Source: Flavobacterium sp. N2270
Lineage (GTDB): Bacteria; Bacteroidota; Bacteroidia; Flavobacteriales; Flavobacteriaceae
Assembly (NCBI RefSeq): GCF_025947225.1
Contig: NZ_CP110005.1
Coordinates: 1,054,001 to 1,118,000 of the forward strand
Reading direction: 5' to 3'
Length of the DNA: 64,000 nucleotides
Both the position numbers and the translations under genes were made by a program. Position 1 is the first letter of the stretch; each line of letters opens with the position of its first letter. The notes under the pieces were generated by a model. It was not told the DNA's origin. It searched no databases and saw only the letters and a program-made list of their open reading frames with translations. Shown here one piece after another: positions 51,681 to 60,543 of this stretch.

Positions 51681-52556
51681 TTAATTTCTTCTGTCTTCAC
51701 CCCAAAGTAGTTTTTTTCTAATAGTTTTAAGAAAACCTTCGTCTTGAAACTCAATCATATTTACTTGAAAAGAAGTTTTGTTTATTTTGAGAAGTGTTTC
51801 GTTAGTTACTGAGGTAATTCTTGAATCTAATGAAACTAAATACTGCTCTTCTCTACCGGTAACTTTTAATTCAATTTCTGTATTGTCAGGGATTACCAAT
51901 GGTCTTGCGTTTAGATTGTGTGGTGCAATTGGTGTAATGACTAGGCTGTTAACATCTGGCATTAAAACAGGTCCGCCACAACTTAAAGAATATCCAGTAG
52001 ATCCTGTTGGAGTTGAAATAATTAATCCGTCAGCCCAGTATGATGTTAAATACTCTCCATTTAAGTAAGTTTCAATTGTTATCATAGAGGTTGAGTCTTT
52101 TCTAGAAACAGTAACTTCGTTGAGTGCAAAATTTAAATCTACTAAGTCTGGATTTCTTGGGGTACATTGTAAGTTTAATAAACTTCTTTTGGAAATTGTA
52201 AAATCTTTATTAATTACTTTGTTTAAAAGTAAATTAATGTTTTCAATTTGAACAGTTGCTAAAAAACCAAGTCTACCTGTATTTATACCTACAATAGGGA
52301 TGTTTTTATCTCTTACATATGTAATTGCTCGAAGAATTGTTCCGTCTCCACCAATGCTAATTAGTACGTTTACAGAATGATCAAGCTCTTCATGTGATTC
52401 GAAAGATGTAATATTACTGCTAATGTTTTTAAAACTATTTTTGAATTTCTCTTCAATTATAATTTCTATATTATTCTCGTTAAGAATTTTAATAACTTCT
52501 AAAACAATTTCTTCTGTATTGCCTTGATAATTTTGACCAAATATTGCAAATTTCAT
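51681..52556 (-). CDS. nadK: NAD kinase
   Basis: NadK phosphorylates NAD to NADP. The 291-residue product has the GGDGTIL motif (LISIGGDGTILRAITYV near 66-83), GINTGRLGFLATV near 96, the NEVTVSR segment, and WADGLIISTPTGSTGYSLSCGGPVLMPDVNSLVITPIAPHNL, the conserved second half. It follows the CBS-domain gene by nine bases and lies before the DUF6089-uppS-bamA genes. Confidence 0.96.
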   Translation of the reverse strand: MKFAIFGQNYQGNTEEIVLEVIKILNENNIEIIIEEKFKNSFKNISSNITSFESHEELDHSVNVLISIGGDGTILRAITYVRDKNIPIVGINTGRLGFLATVQIENINLLLNKVINKDFTISKRSLLNLQCTPRNPDLVDLNFALNEVTVSRKDSTSMITIETYLNGEYLTSYWADGLIISTPTGSTGYSLSCGGPVLMPDVNSLVITPIAPHNLNARPLVIPDNTEIELKVTGREEQYLVSLDSRITSVTNETLLKINKTSFQVNMIEFQDEGFLKTIRKKLLWGEDRRN

Positions 52557-52565
52557 AACAGTAAA

Positions 52566-53225
52566 TTAAATGTTTAAGTACTTGTCTAAATAATCAGACC
52601 TCTCTTTTAGGTTTTCAATGTATGAATCTTCTTGATGTTGAGATACAACAATATATTCAAACCTTCTAAAAGTTTGGATAATATCATTCATTCCACCTAA
52701 GCTAATTTTTAAAGTAATCTCTATTTCGTCATTTTCTATATTTGAAATAAATAAACCGAGTAATTTAGCATTGTTGCTTTCAACTATTTGGGTAATTTGA
52801 CTCATTGAAAAATCAGTATTATTTTTTCTGATAACGATTATTCCACCTTCTTCCTTTAAAAACGGAGTTTCATGAAAGATTCTAATAAACTCTTCCATTT
52901 CAAAATAACCAAGATACTTGTTGTTTCCATCTAAAACAGGCATAAGGTTGGTTTGGTTTCGTGCAAAAAGCTCCTGAACATCTAGCCAATTCATACTGCT
53001 TTTGGCAAAAAAACGCTCAAGATTAATTCTGTTAGCCTCAATCTTTGTATCTGGGCTTAATGTTTCTGCATCTTCTCTACTTAAACTACCTATGTATGTT
53101 TCGTTTTCTAGAACAGGAAAATGTGAGTAAGAAAAATCCATAAATAAGTCTTGGACTTCATTTATAGTCTCGTTGCTATTGAAAGGTTTATTCTCCTTAT
53201 TAATGTATTCTAAAATGGTATTCAT
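52566..53225 (-). CDS. CBS domain-containing protein
   Basis: A 219-residue protein with two CBS motifs in the first 130 residues (SHFPVLENETYIGSLSREDAETL near 34-56 and TNLMPVLDGNNKYLGYFEMEEFI near 92-115), followed by a C-terminal ACT-like portion (GGIIVIRKNNTDFSMSQITQIVESNNAKLLGLFI). CBS pairs usually bind adenosine nucleotides. It starts a leftward run with nadK, nine bases apart, a conserved pair in Bacteroidetes. The ligand and target are unknown. Confidence 0.88.
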   Translation of the reverse strand: MNTILEYINKENKPFNSNETINEVQDLFMDFSYSHFPVLENETYIGSLSREDAETLSPDTKIEANRINLERFFAKSSMNWLDVQELFARNQTNLMPVLDGNNKYLGYFEMEEFIRIFHETPFLKEEGGIIVIRKNNTDFSMSQITQIVESNNAKLLGLFISNIENDEIEITLKISLGGMNDIIQTFRRFEYIVVSQHQEDSYIENLKERSDYLDKYLNI

Positions 53226-53289
53226 TTATAGTTGTTCAATTTTAATGCAAAATAATCAAAAATTGCTTATTAAAGCTATATATAGTTTG

Positions 53290-53297
53290 TATTTTTG
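53290..53297 (+). promoter_or_regulatory. Probable -7 box of pdxJ
   Basis: TATTTTTG matches TAnnTTTG, 20 bases before the pdxJ ATG, in the divergent gap between the CBS gene and pdxJ. Confidence 0.5.
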
Positions 53298-53317
53298 TAA
53301 AGTTAACAAATTATAGT

Positions 53318-54031
53318 ATGACTAAATTATCAGTAAATATTAATAAAATAGCAACCTTAAGAAATTCTAGAGGTGGAGATGTTCCTAATTTATTAAAAGT
53401 AGCGAAAGACATACAGGCTTTTGGAGCCGAAGGAATAACAATTCATCCACGACCAGATGAACGCCATATTCGTTATCAAGATGCGCGCGACTTAAAGTCA
53501 ATTGTATATACCGAATATAACATAGAAGGAAATCCTCAGCATAACTTTATAGACTTAGTGTTGGAATGTAAACCAACACAGGTAACGCTTGTGCCAGATG
53601 CAATTGGTGCTTTAACATCTAATGCTGGTTGGGACACAATTAAGCATCAAGCTTATTTAAAAGAAGTAATTCAAGAATTTCAACGCAACGGAATTAGAAC
53701 TTCAGTTTTTGTAGATGCAAATGAAAAAATGGTTGAAGGGGCAAAAGAATCTGGTGCTGATAGAATTGAATTGTATACCGAAAGTTTTGCACACGAATTT
53801 GGATTGGGAAATAAAGCAGGAATCGATCCTTTTGTAAAAGCGGCATTACGTGCTAATGATTTAAATATTGGTATAAACGCGGGTCACGATTTAAGTTTAG
53901 ATAACATCAAATTTTTTAAAGATAACATTCCTAATTTATTAGAAGTTTCAATTGGTCACGCACTAATTTCCGAATCTCTGTATCTTGGATTGGAAAATGT
54001 AGTAAACATGTATCTTCAAAAGTTAAAATAA
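53318..54031 (+). CDS. pdxJ: Pyridoxine 5'-phosphate synthase
   Basis: PdxJ condenses 1-deoxyxylulose 5-phosphate with 3-amino-2-oxopropyl phosphate to pyridoxine phosphate, the DXP-dependent route to vitamin B6. The 237-residue barrel has LSVNINKIATLRNSRGGDVPNLLKVA at the start, AEGITIHPRPDERHIRYQDARDL near 38-60 with catalytic His/Glu, and the phosphate-binding end NIGINAGHDLSLDN and LLEVSIGHALISESL. No pdxA or other pdx gene lies nearby. Confidence 0.96.
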   Translation: MTKLSVNINKIATLRNSRGGDVPNLLKVAKDIQAFGAEGITIHPRPDERHIRYQDARDLKSIVYTEYNIEGNPQHNFIDLVLECKPTQVTLVPDAIGALTSNAGWDTIKHQAYLKEVIQEFQRNGIRTSVFVDANEKMVEGAKESGADRIELYTESFAHEFGLGNKAGIDPFVKAALRANDLNIGINAGHDLSLDNIKFFKDNIPNLLEVSIGHALISESLYLGLENVVNMYLQKLK

Positions 54032-54135
54032 TTTGGGCGTTACCACAAGGGTCGGGTTTTTCGCACTCGCTTTTTTTGTTTCATTTCATTACTCAAAAAA
54101 GAGCTCAAACAAATGCTTCAACCCCTAACGCAAAA
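54032..54135. repeat. Imperfect palindromic intergenic repeat element, about 104 bases
   Basis: The gap between pdxJ and the hydrolase gene starts TTTGGGCGTTACCACAAGGG and ends CAACCCCTAACGCAAAA. The outer parts pair (GCGTTA at 54037-54042 with TAACGC at 54126-54131, then GGGT 54049-54052 with ACCC 54121-54124), and TTTGTTT near 54075 pairs with AAACAAA near 54108. Its GC-rich ends stand out against the local AT-rich DNA. From memory, sequences with GGGCGTTAC...CCCTAACGC ends recur between genes in many Flavobacteriaceae; only one copy is in this window, so repetition cannot be shown here. Confidence 0.6.
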
Positions 54136-54149
54136 TAAAATAGTAAACA

Positions 54150-54914
54150 ATGTTATATTCAAAAATAGAAGGAGAAGGGAAACCTTTTTTAATATTACAT
54201 GGCTTTCTTGGTATGTCAGACAATTGGAAAACACTAGGTTTAGAGTTTTCTAAATTACCATATCAAGTTCACATGTTAGATTTAAGAAATCATGGAAGAA
54301 GTTTGCAGTCTCCAGTTTTTAATTATCAAGTATTGGCTCAAGATGTAATTGAGTATTGTGCCGAAAACAAATTGGAAAACATAATTTTATTAGGGCATTC
54401 AATGGGAGGTAAGGTTGCAATGGAAATTGCGTGTACACATCCTAATTTAGTTGAAAAGCTAATTGTTGCAGATATTGGTCCAAAATTTTATCCACAGCAT
54501 CATCAATCTATTTTACAAGGTTTGTTGTCGGTTGATTTTTCTTTAAAACCTTCTCGATCTGATGTTGATGAACAAGTTTCTAAATATGTAACTGATTTTG
54601 GAACAAGACAATTTTTGCTTAAAAGTTTATATTGGGAAAAACCAGGGCAACTAAATTATAGATTCAATATCAATTATTTAAATAATAATATTGATGAAAT
54701 TGGTAAAGAATTATCAGAAAATATGATTTTTGAGAAAAAAACTCTTTTTTTAAGAGGAGAAAACTCAAATTATATTTTAAATGATGATGTTGCGAATATT
54801 CAAAAGCATTTCCCAAATATGATTTTACAAACAGTTTCATCAGCTGGTCATTGGTTACATGCCGAGAATCCTAAAGAATTCTATAATTATGTAAATGATT
54901 TTTTAAATAACTAA
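54150..54914 (+). CDS. Alpha/beta hydrolase
   Basis: A 254-residue alpha/beta hydrolase of the YbfF-like esterase group. The nucleophile elbow is GHSMGGKVA with S84; ILHGFLGMSDNWKTLG near 15-30 supplies the oxyanion strand; IVADIGPKFYP and the final SAGHWLHAENP with H234 complete the triad region. It has no signal peptide and should be cytoplasmic. In Bacteroidetes this gene often follows pdxJ. The natural substrate is unknown; esterase or thioesterase activity is a family-level guess. Confidence 0.9.
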   Translation: MLYSKIEGEGKPFLILHGFLGMSDNWKTLGLEFSKLPYQVHMLDLRNHGRSLQSPVFNYQVLAQDVIEYCAENKLENIILLGHSMGGKVAMEIACTHPNLVEKLIVADIGPKFYPQHHQSILQGLLSVDFSLKPSRSDVDEQVSKYVTDFGTRQFLLKSLYWEKPGQLNYRFNINYLNNNIDEIGKELSENMIFEKKTLFLRGENSNYILNDDVANIQKHFPNMILQTVSSAGHWLHAENPKEFYNYVNDFLNN

Positions 54915-54963
54915 TTTTTTTGAAGGAATTTATTATGAATGCATAATATTTTTTAACAAAATA

Positions 54964-54993
54964 TTGGTAATTCCATATTTTATTATAATTTTG
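54964..54993 (+). promoter_or_regulatory. Promoter of the FadL-like operon
   Basis: TTG at 54964-54966, 19 bases, then TAATTTTG at 54986-54993: both elements of the Bacteroidetes consensus at ideal spacing. It is the best promoter match in the window, about 50 bases before the ATG. Confidence 0.65.
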
Positions 54994-55042
54994 AATAATT
55001 GATATTAATAAATTCAGAATAAAACTAACACATTTTTACATT

Positions 55043-56278
55043 ATGAGAAAATTACTTTCTTTAACATTATTAGCTTTAGCTGGTTCTACTGCTTTCGCAG
55101 GAGGGTATAGAGTAGCTTTACAAGGGCAAAAGCAATTAGCTATGGGGCACACAGGTGTTGCTGTGGTGAATAGTGCGGAGGTTACATTTTTTAACCCTGC
55201 AGGTATGGCTTTTTTAGAAAATAAATTTAATTTATCTGTTGGTGCAAATGCACTTTTTGCAGAAACAAAGTTTCAAAACTCTACTTATAATTGGACAAAC
55301 TCTACAAGTAATTTTGGAACTCCATTTAATATTTATGCTACCTATAAACTTAATGATTGGTTAACTGCAGGTTTAGCAGTGTATAGCCCTTATGGTAGTG
55401 CTGTAGAGTGGGATCAAGACTGGCAAGGTTCTCACCTTGTAAATAATATTGATTTACAAGCCATATTTGTACAGCCAACTGTTTCTGTTAGATTAGGTGA
55501 GAAATTTAGTATTGGTGGTGGTCCTATATATGTTACGGGTTCTGTTGATTTTAACAGAAACGTAGATAGAACAACTACTGATGAAGATGGAAACAGAACT
55601 GACTTAACGATCAATGCAAAAGGAATTACTGCTTGGGGTTATACAGCAGGTTTTATGTTTAATCCAACTGACAAATTAAGATTAGGGGTTAACTATCGTT
55701 CAGAAATCATAATGGAAGCTAGAGATGGTGATGCTAAATTTAGTGATGTACCTGCTTATGCTGCTGGAACTTTAACAAACACAACTTTTGATGCTGATTT
55801 ACCTTTGCCAGGTGAGTTAACTACAGGTTTGTCTTATCAAGTTACTGATAAATGGTTAGTTGCTTTCGATTATAACTATACACTTTGGAGTGCATACAAA
55901 TCTTTAGATGTTGATTTTCATAACAGCTTACCAACTTCTGTTAACCCAAGAAACTACAAAAATGCAAGTACATATAGAGTAGGTACTCAATATGTTGCTA
56001 CAGATAAGTTTACTTTCAGAGCAGGTTGGTATTTCGACGAAAGCCCAGTACAAGATGGTTATTTCGCGCCAGAAACTCCTAGAAATGATTCTATGGGATT
56101 CACAGGAGGTTTAACTTACCAATTTAGTCAAAAATTAGGAGTTGATTTCTCATTCCTTTACTTACACTTTGATGAAACTGATAATTCTTATGACCATTAT
56201 AATGATGGTAGTAGTTTTGGTGGTACATATAAATCTAGTGTATTCTCTCCTGGAGTTGGTGTAACTTATAGTTTCTAA
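55043..56278 (+). CDS. OmpP1/FadL/TodX-type outer-membrane transport protein
   Basis: A 411-residue FadL-family barrel for uptake of hydrophobic compounds. The signal peptide ends GSTAFAGGY, and the mature N-terminus GGYRVALQGQKQLAMGHTGVAVVNSAEVTFFNPAGMAFLE is the family hatch sequence with its NPAGMA motif. The rest is strand-rich and ends VFSPGVGVTYSF with a terminal Phe. A GDSL lipoprotein gene follows 20 bases later. The natural substrate, possibly fatty acids, is inferred from family. Confidence 0.93.
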   Translation: MRKLLSLTLLALAGSTAFAGGYRVALQGQKQLAMGHTGVAVVNSAEVTFFNPAGMAFLENKFNLSVGANALFAETKFQNSTYNWTNSTSNFGTPFNIYATYKLNDWLTAGLAVYSPYGSAVEWDQDWQGSHLVNNIDLQAIFVQPTVSVRLGEKFSIGGGPIYVTGSVDFNRNVDRTTTDEDGNRTDLTINAKGITAWGYTAGFMFNPTDKLRLGVNYRSEIIMEARDGDAKFSDVPAYAAGTLTNTTFDADLPLPGELTTGLSYQVTDKWLVAFDYNYTLWSAYKSLDVDFHNSLPTSVNPRNYKNASTYRVGTQYVATDKFTFRAGWYFDESPVQDGYFAPETPRNDSMGFTGGLTYQFSQKLGVDFSFLYLHFDETDNSYDHYNDGSSFGGTYKSSVFSPGVGVTYSF

Positions 56279-56298
56279 TTTAAAAAAAATATACGATA

Positions 56299-57903
56299 AT
56301 GAAAAATAAATTTATATACTTAGCTGTTTTGGCTGCAGGTTTTATTTCTTGTGAGCCAGAATTTGAAAATGAAGTTGATGCAAATTATACTTCAGGTGAC
56401 GCGGACTTCTCATCTTATGTTGCTATTGGTAACTCTTTAACTGCCGGATATATGGACGGTACAGTTTCTAGAGTAGGTCAGTCTTACTCTTTTCCAAATA
56501 CTCTTGCAGGACAATTTGCTGTAGTTGGGGGAGGAGTTTTTACCCAACCATCTTTTGCAGATGATATTAACAACCTAGGGGGTTTAACTTTAGGAGGTTT
56601 TCCAATTGCCGGAACAAGATTAATTATTAATGCTGATCCATCAGTTGGAGGGCCAGAAAATATTGCTGGATCTTCAACAATTGAAGTTTCAAACTTACAA
56701 GCTCAAGCATTTCACAATATGGGGGTTCCTGGAGCAAAATCTTTTCACTTAGTTGCTGCTGGTTACGGAAATGTAGCTGGAGTTTCTTTAGGACAATCTA
56801 ATCCTTATTTCGTGCGTCATGCTACTTCTCCTTCGACAACAGTTTTGGCTGATGCTATGAGCATGAATCCAACTTTTTTCACAAACTGGATTGGTGCTAA
56901 CGATGTTTTAGCTTATGCAACTTCAGGTGGTGTGGGTGTAGATCAAACAGGTAATATGAATCCTGCAACTTATGGTTCAAATGATATTACCGATCCACAA
57001 GTTTTCGCAAGTGTATATTCTACTTTAGTAAATACACTAACTCAAAATGGAGCTAAAGGTGTAGTTGCTACTATTCCAAGTGTTACTTCAATTCCATATT
57101 TTACAACGGTTCCTTATGCACCACTTACTGCACAAAGTATTGGTAAAGGGTTAGTGCCACAAGGAAGTGATACAGCTACACAAATTGCAGCAGGTACAGC
57201 TGCAATAAATCAATTAAACTCACAGTTGTATGGTCCTTTAAATGGTGTTTTTACTGCTTATGGAGAGCCAAATAGAGTTAAGTTGTTGTCTACAACTTCT
57301 GCTAACCCTATATTAATTACAGACGAAAATGCAATTGATAGATCTGCTCAAATTACTGCGGCTTTAACACCGTCATTAGGGGCTCCAACTGCTGCTGCTT
57401 TTGGTGCTATTTTTGGAAAAGCTCGTCAAGCTACGGCTAATGATTTAATTGTTTTGCCTGCCTCATCTTATATTGGTACAGTAAATGCCTCGTCTCCATC
57501 AACTTTAATAAATGTAAATGGGGTATCTTATCCTATGGGAGATCAATGGGTTTTAACTCCAGCAGAGAAAAATGCAGTTGCTAACGCTACAACAGCATAT
57601 AATAATGCTATTGTTTCAATAGCTGCATCAAAAAATTTAGCTGTTGCAGATATGAATTTTATTATGACTAGATTGACAACGGGTTTAAAGGTTGATGACG
57701 GAACTATTTATACAGCTAATTATTTTTCTTCAACTACAGCATCAAGTGTTTTGTTCTCTTTAGATGGAGTTCATCCTAATGCGAGAGGTTATGCTGTTAT
57801 TTCTAATGAAATAATTAAAATTATTAACTCATATTATCATGCTAATATTCCTTTAGTAAGTGCGGCTGGCTTCCCTGGAGCTACAATTCTGCCATCAAAC
57901 TAA
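56299..57903 (+). CDS. SGNH/GDSL-type hydrolase lipoprotein
   Basis: A 534-residue lipoprotein (FISC with Cys18) carrying an SGNH hydrolase domain. Block I is VAIGNSLTAGYMDG with nucleophile S46, block III is WIGANDVLAYA with N201, and block V is DGVHPNARGY with D489 and H492. The long middle part between blocks III and V (about 220-480) is Ala/Thr-rich and larger than in simple GDSL esterases. It probably acts at the cell surface or periplasm on an ester substrate, and its pairing with the FadL-like gene suggests release of acids that the barrel then imports. Confidence 0.9.
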   Translation: MKNKFIYLAVLAAGFISCEPEFENEVDANYTSGDADFSSYVAIGNSLTAGYMDGTVSRVGQSYSFPNTLAGQFAVVGGGVFTQPSFADDINNLGGLTLGGFPIAGTRLIINADPSVGGPENIAGSSTIEVSNLQAQAFHNMGVPGAKSFHLVAAGYGNVAGVSLGQSNPYFVRHATSPSTTVLADAMSMNPTFFTNWIGANDVLAYATSGGVGVDQTGNMNPATYGSNDITDPQVFASVYSTLVNTLTQNGAKGVVATIPSVTSIPYFTTVPYAPLTAQSIGKGLVPQGSDTATQIAAGTAAINQLNSQLYGPLNGVFTAYGEPNRVKLLSTTSANPILITDENAIDRSAQITAALTPSLGAPTAAAFGAIFGKARQATANDLIVLPASSYIGTVNASSPSTLINVNGVSYPMGDQWVLTPAEKNAVANATTAYNNAIVSIAASKNLAVADMNFIMTRLTTGLKVDDGTIYTANYFSSTTASSVLFSLDGVHPNARGYAVISNEIIKIINSYYHANIPLVSAAGFPGATILPSN

Positions 57904-57921
57904 TAAAATTTAATAAAATTT

Positions 57922-57952
57922 AAAAAAGGCACCATTTTTGGTGCCTTTTTTT
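57922..57952 (+). terminator. Terminator of the FadL-GDSL operon
   Basis: Stem AAAAAAGGCACC (57922-57933), loop ATTTTT, GGTGCCTTTTTT (57940-57951), continuing T. Confidence 0.92.
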
Positions 57953-57973
57953 ATGTAAAAAAAATAAAGAGAT

Positions 57974-58318
57974 ATGAATATATTAATTAGACTTGTTATT
58001 ACAACAATCTTGGTTGTTGTAATTGCGCATTTTTTGCCAGGAATTTCAGTTCAAGATTATACATCTGCACTGTGGGTAGCTTTGGTTTTAGGAATTTTAA
58101 ATGCTTTTCTGAAGCCTATACTCGTTTTACTTACACTTCCGGCAACTATCCTTACTTTAGGGCTGTTTTTGTTGGTTATAAATGCAGTGGTGATTTTAGT
58201 AGGAGATTACTTTGTGGATGGCTTTATTGTGAATGGTTTTTGGAATGCATTTATATTTAGTATTTTACTGTCAATAAGTCAATCTGTCATGAATGGAATT
58301 TTTATTTCTGAAAAATAA
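57974..58318 (+). CDS. Phage holin family 4 (DUF360) membrane protein
   Basis: A 114-residue protein with four hydrophobic helices (about 4-22, 30-50, 56-77, 88-108). The pattern ALVLGILNAFLKPILVLLTLPATILTLGLFLLVINAVVILVGDYFVDGF matches the YvlD/DUF360 family, which despite its name is a widespread housekeeping membrane protein and not evidence of a prophage. It lies alone between two terminator/promoter gaps. Function unknown. Confidence 0.88.
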   Translation: MNILIRLVITTILVVVIAHFLPGISVQDYTSALWVALVLGILNAFLKPILVLLTLPATILTLGLFLLVINAVVILVGDYFVDGFIVNGFWNAFIFSILLSISQSVMNGIFISEK

Positions 58319-58376
58319 TATTTTAGACTATTGAAATTCAAATAATTAAAAACTTGTTTGAGTTGCAAAAAATGTA

Positions 58377-58384
58377 TAATTTTG
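58377..58384 (+). promoter_or_regulatory. Probable -7 box of tig
   Basis: TAATTTTG matches TAnnTTTG, 35 bases before the ATG. TTG at 58354-58356 is 20 bases upstream and a fair -33 element. Confidence 0.6.
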
Positions 58385-58419
58385 CAACCCAAATTTTATT
58401 ACCTTTAAAATAATATAAA

Positions 58420-59745
58420 ATGAATATTACAAGAGAAAATGTAGATGCTTTAAATGCTGTTGTTACAGTTGCTATTTCTAAAGAAGATTATTCTAGTAAA
58501 GTTGAAAAAATATTAGCTGATTACAGAAAAAATGCAAATATACCTGGATTTAGAAAAGGGGCAGTTCCTGCAGGAATGATTAAAAAGCAATATGGTAAAG
58601 CTGTACTTTTAGATGAGGTAAATAAATTACTACAGTCGTCTTTAAATGACTATTTAGTTAAAGAAAAATTAGATATTCTTGGAAACCCATTACCAAAAGT
58701 TACTGAAGATTTTAATTGGGATAAAGAAGATTTTACTTTTGAATTTGAACTTGGATTAGCTCCAGAATTTACTGTAGATTTAGCTTCAGTAAAAAAAGTA
58801 AATAAATTCAATATTATTGCAGATGAGAAAATGCTTAATGAGCAAGTTGAGCGTATTCAAAAACAATATGGTAAATTAATTCCTCAAGATAAAGTAGAAC
58901 AAGATTTTACATTAAGAGGAACTTTTTCTAATGAAGAAGCAAACATTAATAACACAACGAATATTACTTTAGATATATTTAGCGATAAGAAAACAGCTAA
59001 ATTATTCATTGGTAAAAAAGTAGGTGATGTTGTTGAATTATCTACAAAAGGTTTATTTGATGATGACCATAAATTAATGGATTATTTAAAAGTAGATCAT
59101 GATAATGTTCACGGTTTAGATGTGGTAGTAAACTTTACAATTGAAGAAATCAATAACGTAGAAAAAGCGGAATTAAATCAAGAATTATTTGATAAATTAT
59201 TTGGTGAAGGAACTGTTTCTTCTGTAGATGATTTAAAAGCTAAGATAAAAGAAGATGCTGAAGGTCAATTTGCTCAACAAGCAGATCAGAAATTCTTAAG
59301 TGATGTTATTGAAAGTTTAATAGAAAACACAAAATTTGATTTACCTTCTACTTTCTTAAAAAAATGGATTATGTCTGCGGGTGAAAATCCTTTAACAGCA
59401 GAACAAGCTGACGAAGAGTATGAGAAATCTGAAAAAGGTTTACGTTATCAATTAATTGAAGGTAAAATTATCGCAGGTAATGATTTGCAAATTAAATTTG
59501 AAGATTTAAAAGCGCATACTTCGGTTTTAATCAAACAACAAATGGCTCAGTTTGGTCAATTAAATCCAACCGACGAAGAAGTTGAAGGAATTGTTGCAAG
59601 AGTACTTTCAAATCAAGAAGAAGCTAAAAGATTGTCAGAGCAAGTTATGAGTGCTAAAATGCTTGAACTTTTCAAAAATAAAATTTCTGCAAAAGCAAAA
59701 GATGTTTCTTATGAACAATTTGTAAAAGAAATGTACGGAGAATAA
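58420..59745 (+). CDS. tig: Trigger factor
   Basis: Trigger factor is the ribosome-bound chaperone for nascent chains. The 441-residue product has the N-terminal ribosome-binding domain (IPGFRKGAVPAGMIKKQYGKAVLLDEVN near 42-70, the GFRxGxxP signature), a divergent middle peptidyl-prolyl isomerase-like part (about 150-250), and the long C-terminal helical domain (AEGQFAQQADQKFLSDVIESLIENTKFDLP). The FK506-binding residues of the middle domain are not well conserved, so isomerase activity is doubtful. tig-clpP-clpX is the classical order. Confidence 0.95.
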   Translation: MNITRENVDALNAVVTVAISKEDYSSKVEKILADYRKNANIPGFRKGAVPAGMIKKQYGKAVLLDEVNKLLQSSLNDYLVKEKLDILGNPLPKVTEDFNWDKEDFTFEFELGLAPEFTVDLASVKKVNKFNIIADEKMLNEQVERIQKQYGKLIPQDKVEQDFTLRGTFSNEEANINNTTNITLDIFSDKKTAKLFIGKKVGDVVELSTKGLFDDDHKLMDYLKVDHDNVHGLDVVVNFTIEEINNVEKAELNQELFDKLFGEGTVSSVDDLKAKIKEDAEGQFAQQADQKFLSDVIESLIENTKFDLPSTFLKKWIMSAGENPLTAEQADEEYEKSEKGLRYQLIEGKIIAGNDLQIKFEDLKAHTSVLIKQQMAQFGQLNPTDEEVEGIVARVLSNQEEAKRLSEQVMSAKMLELFKNKISAKAKDVSYEQFVKEMYGE

Positions 59746-59763
59746 ATTCTCGTAAAAAATAAT

Positions 59764-59799
59764 TATCTTTGAACGTCAAGCTTAATAAGTTTGACGTTC
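59764..59799 (+). promoter_or_regulatory. Possible clpP promoter and leader hairpin, or tig terminator
   Basis: TATCTTTG at 59764-59771 matches TAnnTTTG. It overlaps the start of a hairpin with stem GAACGTCAA (59771-59779) and TTGACGTTC (59791-59799), followed by only a weak T-rich stretch. The hairpin could end the tig transcript or form the 5' end of a clpP-clpX mRNA. The two readings cannot be separated from sequence. Confidence 0.45.
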
Positions 59800-59831
59800 T
59801 TAGTTTTAAAATACATAAAAGTAAAATCAAT

Positions 59832-60506
59832 ATGAATTTCGGAAAAGAATTTAAAAATTACGCTACTAAGCATCACGGAATAAACAATATGTATTACGAT
59901 AAAATCGTAAGTAAAATTACTCCAATAGGAATGACTCCGTATATTATGGAAGAGCGCCAAATGAATGTTACTCAACTAGATGTTTTTTCTCGTTTAATGA
60001 TGGATAGAATTATCTTTTTAGGAACAGGGATTGACGATCAAATTGCAAATATAGTACAGGCTCAATTATTGTTTTTAGAAAGCTTAGATGCATCTAAAGA
60101 CATTCAAATTTATGTAAACTCTCCAGGTGGAGGTGTTTACGCCGGTTTAGGTATTTACGATACTATGCAGTTTATTAAGCCAGATGTTGCTACAATTTGT
60201 ACAGGTATGGCAGCTTCAATGGGCGCGGTTTTATTATGCGCTGGTGCTGCTGGGAAGAGAAGTGCGTTGCCTCATTCAAGAGTGATGATTCATCAACCTC
60301 TTGGTGGTGCGTCGGGACAAGCTTCTGATATCGAAATTACAGCTCGTGAAATCATCAAATTAAAAGGAGAATTGTATGAAATTATAGCGAAGCATTCTGG
60401 ACAAACGATTGATAAAGTTCATGATGATAGTGATAGAGATTACTGGATGATTGCTAGTGAAGCAAAAGAATATGGAATGATTGATGAAGTTTTAGTAAGA
60501 AGTTAA
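59832..60506 (+). CDS. clpP: ATP-dependent Clp protease proteolytic subunit
   Basis: ClpP is the serine protease chamber that works with ClpX. I start it at ATG 59832 (224 residues); an ATG at 59769 lies in the hairpin before it. The catalytic triad is visible: S129 in TGMAASMGAV, H154 in VMIHQPLGG, and D203 in SDRDYWM. LGTGIDDQIANIVQAQLLFLE and SPGGGVYAGLGIYDTMQ are family signatures. The N-terminus is about 25 residues longer than E. coli mature ClpP, consistent with a cleaved propeptide. clpX follows 37 bases later. Confidence 0.96.
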   Translation: MNFGKEFKNYATKHHGINNMYYDKIVSKITPIGMTPYIMEERQMNVTQLDVFSRLMMDRIIFLGTGIDDQIANIVQAQLLFLESLDASKDIQIYVNSPGGGVYAGLGIYDTMQFIKPDVATICTGMAASMGAVLLCAGAAGKRSALPHSRVMIHQPLGGASGQASDIEITAREIIKLKGELYEIIAKHSGQTIDKVHDDSDRDYWMIASEAKEYGMIDEVLVRS

Positions 60507-60543
60507 TAATAAAAATCTTCTTTAAAAAAGAAAATAAATAAAG

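Noticed and set aside
57974-58318. Holin-like protein as a prophage sign
   Set aside because: The DUF360 family is a chromosomal membrane protein in many bacteria, and no other phage gene is near.
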